NCBI GenBank assembly: GCA_934667575.1
Contig: CAKUME010000033.1
Span: 1-8,440 of the forward strand
DNA: 8,440 nucleotides
Origin: an uncultured Eubacteriales bacterium
GTDB lineage: Bacteria; Bacillota; Clostridia; Oscillospirales; Acutalibacteraceae
Reading direction: 5' to 3'
Below the pieces are notes generated by a model. The model ran no database searches, was not told the origin of the DNA, and saw nothing but the letters and a program-made list of their open reading frames with translations. Positions within the stretch are counted from its first letter, which is position 1. Each line of letters starts with the position of its first letter. This document shows positions 1 through 5,318 of the stretch, one piece after another. Made by a program: the position numbers and the translations under genes.

Positions 1-51
1 CAGCAGGGTCGCTGCGATCTCAACGATATTTTCGATAAGTACATCCATCAT
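1..51 (-). CDS. Probable phage holin (LLH-like), N-terminal fragment only
   Basis: Only the first 17 codons are inside the window and the gene runs off the left edge. The visible protein is MMDVLIENIVEIAATLL, an acidic start leading into a hydrophobic helix. This resembles the N-terminus of LLH-family (phage_holin_6_1-like) holins, small membrane proteins that open the cytoplasmic membrane and release or activate the endolysin. The start is well supported: a perfect AGGAGG (complement of positions 59-64) sits 7 nt upstream of two consecutive ATG codons at 51-49 and 48-46. The gene begins about 14 nt after the membrane-protein gene at 66-371 and directly follows the endolysin region, as expected for a lysis cassette. 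The holin call rests on position and a very short sequence, so it is inference. Confidence 0.55.
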   Translation of the reverse strand, partial: MMDVLIENIVEIAATLL

Positions 52-58
52 ATAAATT

Positions 59-64
59 CCTCCT
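59..64 (-). promoter_or_regulatory. Ribosome binding site (AGGAGG) of the putative holin
   Basis: The complement of positions 59-64 reads AGGAGG, a full-strength Shine-Dalgarno sequence placed 7 nt before the ATG at 51-49. It lies in the short gap after the TAA stop of the 66-371 gene. It is the main reason to believe that a real gene starts here although only 17 codons are visible. Confidence 0.8.
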
Positions 65-65
65 G

Positions 66-371
66 TTATTTCGTCGGCAGAGCCAAAAATTTCTCATGCA
101 AATCATCCATTACGCCGTTTGCGCCGAGAGAGTGATACTGTTTCCAACAATTTTCAAAATTTTCCCGGGCATAAATCGGCGCGTAGCCTTGGTCTCGGTA
201 CCGGTTATAGTCCGAGATCATCTGGCTGCGCAGCAGCGCTTGTATGCCGAGTTTGGCGGCGTCCAGCCCTGCGCGGGTATGTGTCAGCTGCTTGTGCATA
301 TACCGGTACAATGCGGCCAACAGAGCGGGTACGCCCAGCAGACAAAGCCACTGATACATTGTAAGCGTCAT
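66..371 (-). CDS. Small membrane-anchored phage protein of the lysis cassette
   Basis: A 101-residue protein. Residues about 6-23 form one hydrophobic transmembrane segment (WLCLLGVPALLAALYRY region). A soluble, mostly helical tail follows, rich in Tyr, Asn and charged residues and ending in LPTK. The tail carries a pattern I recognise from many small proteins beside holins in Firmicutes phages: an ALLR..MI..Y stretch near residues 45-54, GYAPIYAREN near 62-71, and YHSLGANGVMDDL near 79-91. Its biochemical role is not established. It may be a holin, an antiholin or a lysis accessory protein. A strong GAGGAGG lies about 10 nt before the ATG at 371, and the gene starts 3 nt after the endolysin stop. 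A second ATG at codon 5 is possible but lies further from the ribosome site. The family resemblance is from memory; the membrane segment is seen directly. Confidence 0.85.
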   Translation of the reverse strand: MTLTMYQWLCLLGVPALLAALYRYMHKQLTHTRAGLDAAKLGIQALLRSQMISDYNRYRDQGYAPIYARENFENCWKQYHSLGANGVMDDLHEKFLALPTK

Positions 372-374
372 GGT

Positions 375-605
375 TTACGCCTCCTCTGACCAGTAGCTAC
401 CGAGATTGCACCAGCCGGTGTAACCCTTGCCGTCAATCACGGTGTACACCTTGCCCCATGTGTAAGTCTCCACGCCCTGCAACTGCTTGGTCTGATTGGT
501 CGCGACCAGGATTGTGCCGCGCGGGATGTCCTTGTAAACGATTTTGCCGTTAAAATCGGCGGTCTCGCGCAGGTTGAGCGGGCGGATTACTCTACGGATT
601 GTCAT
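375..605 (-). CDS. Possible internally initiated SH3 wall-binding subunit of the endolysin
   Basis: Inside the endolysin gene and in the same frame, codon 149 is an ATG (605-603). It is preceded by a perfect GGAGGT (complement of 615-620) with a 9-nt gap. Translation from here would give a 76-residue protein beginning MTIRRV and consisting almost exactly of the SH3-type domain, without the catalytic domain. The start lies at the end of the flexible linker, where a domain boundary is expected. Some clostridial phage endolysins, for example those of phages CD27 and CTP1L, are known to make a free cell-wall-binding domain from such an internal start, and it assembles with the full-length enzyme. 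The site and frame are seen directly; use of the site here is inferred. The GGAGGT also encodes Gly-Gly of the linker, so it could be chance. Confidence 0.5.
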   Translation of the reverse strand: MTIRRVIRPLNLRETADFNGKIVYKDIPRGTILVATNQTKQLQGVETYTWGKVYTVIDGKGYTGWCNLGSYWSEEA

Positions 606-1049
606 ATCGTCATTACCTCCATCATTGGTTGCGCCCTCTGCGGGCAGATTTTTGGTGCCGGTCAAATACGGCAGCGGGTCGGTCAGCTGGCCGTCAATCA
701 GCAGCGACAGGTGCAGATGCATCCCGTCTGCCGCGCTGCCGGTGCTGCCCATCTGGCCGACGATCTGATTTTTGCTGACGCGCTGCCCCGGCTGCACGGT
801 GATGCGGGACATGTGGCAATATCGGATGGTCACATTGTCGTAACCGTACTCCAGACAATTGCCGTGCGTGTCCGACCAGTATACGCGCTGCACGGTCGCG
901 TCACAGATCGCGCAGACGTCAAGCCCGGCAATTACCACGCTGTCAATGCCGCTGTGGCCGTTGCCGTACAGGCTTGTGATCAGTCCCAGATCGTATTTGT
1001 TACACGCGATCGGGGGGTAGTGCTGGATGCGCAGTTTGTACTTGTCCAT
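375..1049 (-). CDS. Phage endolysin: M23 peptidase domain plus SH3-type wall-binding domain
   Basis: A 224-residue protein predicted to cut peptide cross-links of host peptidoglycan at lysis. Residues about 1-130 are an M23 (LytM/lysostaphin-type) zinc peptidase with the expected set of residues: H32 and D36 in the GHSGID motif (HxxxD), H79 in YCHM, and H111 and H113 in MHLHL (HxH). Residues about 131-148 are a Gly/Asn/Asp-rich linker, and residues about 149-220 are an SH3-type domain (LNLRET near its start, WGKVYTV and GYTGWCN near its end). No signal peptide is seen, which fits a holin-dependent endolysin rather than a secreted enzyme. Unusual for this fold, C46 and C49 form a CxxC in a strand that is normally small and hydrophobic. 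The gene starts 4 nt after the carbohydrate-binding protein gene, with GGAGAG about 7 nt before the ATG, and is followed by membrane-protein and holin genes. A virion-attached lysin is the alternative, but the lysis-cassette position argues against it. Confidence 0.92.
   Translation of the reverse strand: MDKYKLRIQHYPPIACNKYDLGLITSLYGNGHSGIDSVVIAGLDVCAICDATVQRVYWSDTHGNCLEYGYDNVTIRYCHMSRITVQPGQRVSKNQIVGQMGSTGSAADGMHLHLSLLIDGQLTDPLPYLTGTKNLPAEGATNDGGNDDMTIRRVIRPLNLRETADFNGKIVYKDIPRGTILVATNQTKQLQGVETYTWGKVYTVIDGKGYTGWCNLGSYWSEEA
615..620 (-). promoter_or_regulatory. Internal ribosome binding site (GGAGGT) within the endolysin gene
   Basis: The complement of positions 615-620 reads GGAGGT and stands 9 nt before the in-frame ATG at 605-603. 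It is as strong a match to the ribosome as the sites that start ordinary genes in this operon, and it falls at the linker between the catalytic and wall-binding domains. It decides the possible second start described for 375-605. Confidence 0.55.
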
Positions 1050-1053
1050 GATA

Positions 1054-1578
1054 TCACTCTCCTATTTTTGCGACGTATATCCCCACCAGCTCGGCCAGCG
1101 CATTGTACACCGGATTGCCGGTGTCACGGTTGCACAGGTACACCACGCCGGACTGGCTGTAATACTTGCCGGACACAAGCGCCATATTGCCGTTGTAGGG
1201 GATGGGGTCGTATTTGGTGCCGTCGTGTTGCTCATCAATGCGGGTGTAGATGCTCTCCGTACCAGTGCCGGGTAGCCACGTCTCTTGTGACGTGTGGGCT
1301 TGCAGTACACGGTACAGGTTGCCATTGTACACCAGTTTGTCACCGGCCTTGTAAGCCGTGCCGGTTGTCCACTCCGGATAGTATGCAATCATGCGCAGTG
1401 CGGTTGCATCGTCCACCGTCAACGTGTTGATTTGCTGCCGCACCATCATCTCCTGCACTTCGGTAAGAGACAACGGGCGGCGCTTTTCTTCGGCAGCTGC
1501 GTGAGCCGATGTGTCCTCAATGGCTGCGATTTCTTCGGTGGTCATATCGATGTATTCGCCGTTTACGTATTTTTTCAC
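1054..1578 (-). CDS. Small tail/appendage protein with a type 5/12-like carbohydrate-binding module
   Basis: A 174-residue protein. Residues about 12-60 are polar and helical, with a TTEEIAAIED start and a LSLTEVQEMMVRQQINTL stretch. Residues about 66-115 match the short carbohydrate-binding fold called type 5/12 or chitin-binding type 3: YYPEW at 66-70, AYKAGDKLVYNGNLY at 75-89, VLQAHTSQ at 91-98, then W101 and a closing YTRI. Phage proteins with this module usually sit beside fibre and lysis genes, and are thought to hold host surface sugars. The C-terminal 60 residues are not recognised. The start is a GTG (1578-1576) overlapping the TGA stop of the preceding fibre gene as GTGA, so translation is probably coupled; a GGGGGA lies about 8 nt upstream. 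An ATG at codon 12 has no ribosome site. It could be a virion fibre-tip protein or an accessory to the endolysin. Confidence 0.82.
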   Translation of the reverse strand: MKKYVNGEYIDMTTEEIAAIEDTSAHAAAEEKRRPLSLTEVQEMMVRQQINTLTVDDATALRMIAYYPEWTTGTAYKAGDKLVYNGNLYRVLQAHTSQETWLPGTGTESIYTRIDEQHDGTKYDPIPYNGNMALVSGKYYSQSGVVYLCNRDTGNPVYNALAELVGIYVAKIGE

Positions 1579-2714
1579 TTTTTAATCCCCCATACAGACA
1601 ATGTGGTGCCGATTGCCATTCCAGCACCTTTCACGATGATCAACTTTATACCGTCCGCAAGTTGTTTTTTGTCTTCATCCATATAATGGTCGGTGATTTT
1701 TGAGAAAAAGCCATTTGAATTTACGCCAATCTCACAATTCATGTTGTCTCCGGGTTTTATGTTACCAAAGTTCCCGTCAGCTCTTGTGACCGTATTTGAC
1801 CTCGCTGTCCAACATGACCCCATGCGTGCATCAATTGACACAAATAAATAGCCGCGTTTTGCAGTAGCAGATGTAGTAATTTTTGCTGCAACGTCGCGCG
1901 ATTCAGCGGTGAACGGGGTTGTACTGTTGTGCGTGATGTATATCGTTCCGAGATTGTTCTCGACCGCACCCCATTGTAGCTGGATATATACCGCTTTGCA
2001 AGCATCAAATGTCACTTGCAGAGAGTTGACCACTTCTGTGGTCGTGACTTCTGCGACTTTTTCCCACGTCTCGCCGCCACTCCCACCGCTCGGCATGTCC
2101 ACCGCTTCCCACGCGGTGGGCGCACCGTTGCTGTTCACCGCCTTAATACGGGCAAGCTGACCGACGGTCGCAGAGGTGATGCCGAGCTGCTGTACCGATG
2201 GTACGGCAGCTCGAAATGCACCGTACTGTACCAAATCGGTGATGCGCTCAGGATCAAGCACATTGTCTGCGGTGACAACGCCGGTAATCCCATCCAGCAC
2301 GGATTTATTGTCATGCGTGTGCCGCGCGGCGGTATTTGCCACCACGGCCTCATGGTCTGCGGACGAGCCGCCTTTTTCAAGCGCCGTGACGCGCTCATCG
2401 AGGTCTTCCCACGTCTTCGTTTCCGAGGGCGTCGCGACATAATCGTCCGGCTTTGGCTTGGGCAGCACCCGAAATTGCGCCGACCGCTTGGTGCGGTGCT
2501 CATCATACACCCAGACATCCAGCACGCCGCGCTTTTGCAGCAGTGTATCGTCCAGTGTGCATTCGCCGTCCTTGATCGGCAGCACCATCGCGCGGGTATC
2601 GTCCACGCGGCAGTGCAGCACCGGGTCGGACAATTCGCCGGAAACAATCAGCGCTTGCTTCGTGTCCCATTGTGTAAAATAGTCGTTGCCGGTTTTATTT
2701 TTGATCGATATCAT
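1575..2714 (-). CDS. BppU-like baseplate / tail fibre protein
   Basis: A 379-residue protein that probably trimerises at the tail tip and carries a host-recognition domain. Residues about 1-90 look like the N-terminal domain of baseplate upper proteins (BppU family): MISIKNKTGNDYF, a strand-rich region with DPVLHCRVDD and MVLPIKDG, and AQFRVLPKPKPDDY at the end. Residues about 96-115 (SETKTWEDLDERVTALEKG) are a short coiled coil, a usual trimer stem. RHTHDNKSVLDGI near 131-143 is a motif seen in many phage fibres, where the HxH pair may bind a metal on the trimer axis. After a Gly/Ser-rich linker (about 208-215, GGSGGE), residues about 216-379 form a strand-rich C-terminal domain ending VWGIKK, probably a jelly roll for receptor binding. 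GGGGTGA about 7 nt before the ATG supports the start, and the gene begins 12 nt after the phosphoesterase stop. The family assignment is by pattern recognition. Confidence 0.78.
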   Translation of the reverse strand: MISIKNKTGNDYFTQWDTKQALIVSGELSDPVLHCRVDDTRAMVLPIKDGECTLDDTLLQKRGVLDVWVYDEHRTKRSAQFRVLPKPKPDDYVATPSETKTWEDLDERVTALEKGGSSADHEAVVANTAARHTHDNKSVLDGITGVVTADNVLDPERITDLVQYGAFRAAVPSVQQLGITSATVGQLARIKAVNSNGAPTAWEAVDMPSGGSGGETWEKVAEVTTTEVVNSLQVTFDACKAVYIQLQWGAVENNLGTIYITHNSTTPFTAESRDVAAKITTSATAKRGYLFVSIDARMGSCWTARSNTVTRADGNFGNIKPGDNMNCEIGVNSNGFFSKITDHYMDEDKKQLADGIKLIIVKGAGMAIGTTLSVWGIKK

Positions 2715-2726
2715 GTTATCACCCCT

Positions 2727-4547
2727 TTACGGATTCACCGTTGCGCTGCTGCCGTCCCATTCCTGGTTCACCGTGATCACCGTGCTGTCGGTGATGCCCA
2801 GCGCGCTGATACGGCAATAGGCCAGCCCGGTGAGCGGATAGGTGGCGTTGGCCAGTGTTTTGACCTTAAAGCTGGTCAGATTGTTGCTGCTGTCCTCGGT
2901 GCATTCCAGCGTGGCTTTGCCGTTTGTGCCCGTCACCCAGTTGTACACATTCACCGATTGCAGCTTGTTTTTGTCGGCATCGTAAAATGCGATATACTGG
3001 CCGTTGTAGTTGGTTGCATTCTTCGTGGTGGTGCATCCGGCGTTGTATAGCCGCACGGTATCGCCCGCTTGACTGATCGGGATAAAGTCCGTTGTTTCCG
3101 TGCCGGACTGCGCGGTGGTGGTGCCGGAGCTGTTCAGCCGCGTGTTATGCGCGTAGCCGTGTGCATAGTTTGTGACCGCGACCGGAATCACGGTGGCCGA
3201 TGCGGTAATCACCACGTTGCCGGTCACGGCGGGAATGGTGATGGTGCCGTTGGAATACGCCGTTGCCGTAATGTCCGCGCCGCCCATGGTGACGGTGACG
3301 GAATCCAGCGTGCAGCCCGCATTCGCCGCCACGGTGGCCGAATACGCCCCGCCCTCCGTCACGGTGGATGCGCCGCCCGTGAGCGTGACATTGGACAGAT
3401 TCGCGGTCACGGTATACACCGTCTGCGCATCGCCGTAACTGACGGCGCGATCCTGCCCCGCGCCAATGCGCGTGATATAAATCTGTTTGGCGGCAGTGTC
3501 GATTGCGAAAATGTCCAGCACGTTTTCCGTCACCGCTCCGGTCGTGCGCAGGCTGCTTGTTCCGCTCTCATTCGTGCGCCAGTCCAGCGCGCCTTGGTAG
3601 GCGTCGCAGGTGGTCACGATCAGCGGAATCTCCACGCCGTGCGCGGTGAATGTGGTCGTATAGTCCCGGTGCTGATGCCCGGCAATGCAGCACGCAACGG
3701 TGCAGGTGTAGGACGCAGCCTGAATGCCCTCTTGTATGGCCTTCCCGTTGGTGTCACGGTGGGTATCGGTGTTGCCCACACCCGCATAGCCGTTGATGTG
3801 CTGGTGGCTGATGATCACCGCCGTCCAATCGGAAGCCAGCTCGGCCAACCGGGCCTGCATCCACGCCACCTGCGCGTCGGTCATGGTGTAGCTGTCCGCA
3901 AAGCCGGTGAAAAGCAGGATATACCGGATTTTCGCCGCCGGGCGGTCGATGTAATAATCAAACTGCGAAGCCGTGCCGAACGCGCCGTTTTGCTGCACCC
4001 GCCCCGCGAACCGGGCATAAACCGCATTGTAATATTGCTCGGCGGTGAGCGGGTGTGCCGCGCTGCTGCTGTTGCTGTTGCTGTCGTGATTGCCGGGGAT
4101 CGCATACCAGTTGATCACGCCATCCCAGCTGTCGAAAAAGGTATTGAGCCGAGACAACGCGGTTTCGGCGGTGTCACTGTCCGACACCGCGTCGCCGCCG
4201 TGAATCGCCATGCCCGCGCCGGTTTGCGCCATCAGCACCCGCAGCAGCTTGCCCGCATAAAGGGTGTTGGTGGGATAATGGCTGTCGGTGCAAAACGCAA
4301 AGCTGTCGCCGTGGCCGATCACATCGGCGCAGCGCTCCGCCGCCGTTTTAATTTTGCCGCGCAGATACGTTTGCCAATACGCAGGCAGCGCAGCGAACGC
4401 GGTCGCACCGCCGTCCGTGTCCTCCGGGATGGCCTGAATGGCCGCTGCCATTTCGGCGAGCTTATATTGCGCGGTGCTTTCGTTTTTTGCCCGGATGGCG
4501 TTCGCGATGGCCTGAACATTGCTTTCTTCGTAGAGCTTTTGTGCCAT
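2727..4547 (-). CDS. Tail-associated metallophosphoesterase with Ig-like and C-terminal binding domains
   Basis: A 606-residue multidomain protein. Residues 1-45 (KLYEESNVQAIANAIRAKN, then a short second helix ending AIQAIPED) are a short helical module that I know from the N-termini of many Firmicutes phage tail proteins, probably the docking part. Residues about 75-360 are a calcineurin-like phosphoesterase with an intact metal site: D88 and H90 in TDSHY, D119 in HGGD, N153, H154 and D155 in GNHD, H248 in SHQH, and H291 and H293 in GHQH. Residues about 376-455 are an Ig-like strand domain ending VTGNVVITASATV. Residues about 456-606, from YAHGYAHNTRLNSSG, form a strand-rich domain, probably a sugar-binding jelly roll. 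No signal peptide is seen. It likely hydrolyses a phosphoester on the host surface, with teichoic acid a candidate, but the substrate is unknown. The ATG shares one base with the upstream stop (TGATG), with GAGGTG about 8 nt before it. The enzyme class is secure; the tail location is inferred from the neighbours. Confidence 0.88.
   Translation of the reverse strand: MAQKLYEESNVQAIANAIRAKNESTAQYKLAEMAAAIQAIPEDTDGGATAFAALPAYWQTYLRGKIKTAAERCADVIGHGDSFAFCTDSHYPTNTLYAGKLLRVLMAQTGAGMAIHGGDAVSDSDTAETALSRLNTFFDSWDGVINWYAIPGNHDSNSNSSSAAHPLTAEQYYNAVYARFAGRVQQNGAFGTASQFDYYIDRPAAKIRYILLFTGFADSYTMTDAQVAWMQARLAELASDWTAVIISHQHINGYAGVGNTDTHRDTNGKAIQEGIQAASYTCTVACCIAGHQHRDYTTTFTAHGVEIPLIVTTCDAYQGALDWRTNESGTSSLRTTGAVTENVLDIFAIDTAAKQIYITRIGAGQDRAVSYGDAQTVYTVTANLSNVTLTGGASTVTEGGAYSATVAANAGCTLDSVTVTMGGADITATAYSNGTITIPAVTGNVVITASATVIPVAVTNYAHGYAHNTRLNSSGTTTAQSGTETTDFIPISQAGDTVRLYNAGCTTTKNATNYNGQYIAFYDADKNKLQSVNVYNWVTGTNGKATLECTEDSSNNLTSFKVKTLANATYPLTGLAYCRISALGITDSTVITVNQEWDGSSATVNP
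4062..4085 (-). repeat. AGC/AAC trinucleotide tract beside the phosphoesterase active site
   Basis: Eight codons read GAC AGC AAC AGC AAC AGC AGC AGC on the minus strand and encode D155 followed by seven Ser/Asn residues of the phosphoesterase. The tract begins at the last residue of the conserved GNHD metal motif and forms a polar loop before the next helix. Such triplet tracts can change length by replication slippage without breaking the frame. Confidence 0.7.
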
Positions 4548-4795
4548 CAGTAGCTCACCTCGTCTCCGCTATCGACGGCGAGCGAGATCACGCCGTCGGC
4601 GCTGATGGCGATGCCAGTTCCGGCCGTGTAGGCGCCGATCGTGGCCGCATCGTCCTCTGTGAGCAGACGCTTCATTGCCGTGGCCGTGGCCTTGATATAC
4701 ACCTTGCCGTCATTGGTGGTGACGGCAAACTCGCCGCTTTTTAATTGGCTGCCATCCAGATCGGACGCATTCCCACGGCGCATGCGGATTGCCAT
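4547..4795 (-). CDS. Short tail-appendage protein with a tropism-determinant-type N-terminal domain
   Basis: An 82-residue protein. Its first 50 residues are 26/50 identical to the start of the neighbouring 168-residue protein (shared MAIRMR.GN, DLD, GEFAV, VYIK, and R.LT with D49). This fold, with R.G...L....L..GE.A....DG..YI, resembles the N-terminal domain of phage Mtd-like tropism determinants and of phage hyaluronidases, where it attaches the protein to the tail. Residues about 54-70 (AYTAGTGIAISADGVIS) are a repeat common in tail fibres that builds a trimeric stem. The protein then ends, so no binding domain is visible. It may be a spacer or adaptor, or a remnant of a longer fibre. GGAAGTGA about 5-12 nt before the ATG includes the stop of the previous gene. 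Its stop shares one base with the phosphoesterase start, so the two are likely made together. Confidence 0.8.
   Translation of the reverse strand: MAIRMRRGNASDLDGSQLKSGEFAVTTNDGKVYIKATATAMKRLLTEDDAATIGAYTAGTGIAISADGVISLAVDSGDEVSY
4646..4795 (-). repeat. Diverged tandem copy of the N-terminal docking domain (copy 2)
   Basis: This is the 150-nt segment encoding residues 1-50 of the 82-residue protein. It is 26/50 identical at protein level to the same segment of the adjacent gene at 5158-5307. The first six residues are identical and the first 10 codons are close in DNA. It suggests a past gene duplication or modular exchange of a shared adaptor. Confidence 0.75.
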
Positions 4796-4800
4796 TTACA

Positions 4801-5307
4801 TCACTTCCATTTTCCAAATGCGTGGTACACTATTTCCATGTTATTGACCGTCGCCGCGTTCGGGCGGATTACGCCCGTTTTGCCCGTTTTTGTGGCGCTT
4901 GGTGAATATTGCGCACACCATGCCGAAGCATCATTGTTTTGCACCATATTGATGCAGATCGGGTCCGCAGCAAACGCAAACGGGAATGTGGATTCGGGCA
5001 CCGTGTAGTACACGGCGCTGCCACCCCAGTCGGAAAACTCGCTGCTCTGGATGGTGCCGATCCACCGGTTGCCCCAGCATTCGGCCATGCCGTTTGACCA
5101 TTTGATGTAAGTCCAGTTGCTGTCGGCCGTGCTTTTGCTGCCGGATTCGACGACATAAACGTCTTTATCCGTCAACACACGGTGCGTGTTTATGGCGCTT
5201 GTCTTGATATACACATCCTCACTGTCTTTGGCGACCGCAAATTCACCGACCTGGAGCTTGGTTTTGTCCAGATCGGTAATGTTGCCTTGCCGCATCCGTA
5301 TTGCCAT
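4801..5307 (-). CDS. Tail fibre/appendage protein with a tropism-determinant-type N-terminal domain
   Basis: A 168-residue protein. Residues 1-50 are the same docking domain as in the 82-residue neighbour. Residues about 55-168 form a strand- and aromatic-rich domain starting near SNWTYIKWSNGMAECWG. The pattern 'W-x-Y-[IR]-K-W-x-[ND/S]-G-x-A-E-C-W-G' is familiar from C-terminal domains of gut Firmicutes phage fibres, where it probably contacts the host or caps the fibre. No enzyme motif is seen. AAGGAG (about 8 nt before the ATG at 5307) is a strong ribosome site. The gene begins 11 nt after the tail hub stop, making it the first appendage gene after the hub. It is probably a fibre or decoration protein; a chaperone role is less likely. 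Confidence 0.8.
   Translation of the reverse strand: MAIRMRQGNITDLDKTKLQVGEFAVAKDSEDVYIKTSAINTHRVLTDKDVYVVESGSKSTADSNWTYIKWSNGMAECWGNRWIGTIQSSEFSDWGGSAVYYTVPESTFPFAFAADPICINMVQNNDASAWCAQYSPSATKTGKTGVIRPNAATVNNMEIVYHAFGKWK
5158..5307 (-). repeat. Diverged tandem copy of the N-terminal docking domain (copy 1)
   Basis: This segment encodes residues 1-50 of the 168-residue appendage protein and matches copy 2 at 4646-4795. Because the C-terminal parts of the two proteins are unrelated by eye, only the docking domain is shared, as expected for modular tail appendages. Confidence 0.75.
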
Positions 5308-5318
5308 GTGATCACTCC

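Noticed and set aside
711..1430. A 239-codon open frame on the plus strand over the endolysin and carbohydrate-binding genes
   Set aside because: It is Cys/His/Arg-rich antisense sequence crossing two well-supported minus-strand genes.
2016..3050. A 344-codon open frame on the plus strand crossing the fibre / phosphoesterase junction
   Set aside because: It spans two real minus-strand genes and their intergenic ribosome site. No protein features are seen.
4547..4549. A programmed frameshift joining the 82-residue protein to the phosphoesterase
   Set aside because: The junction is a simple TGATG stop/start with a good GAGGTG before the ATG. No slippery heptamer is evident, so translational coupling is the simpler reading.
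3069..4553. A 494-codon open frame on the plus strand opposite the phosphoesterase gene
   Set aside because: It is Arg/Gly/Ala/His-rich with no recognisable domain, and it lies antisense to a protein with intact catalytic motifs. Long antisense frames are common in GC-rich coding DNA.
1575..5307. A diversity-generating retroelement target in one of the appendage genes
   Set aside because: No reverse transcriptase or template repeat is in the window, and I found no pair of near-identical segments differing at adenines. One could lie outside the window.
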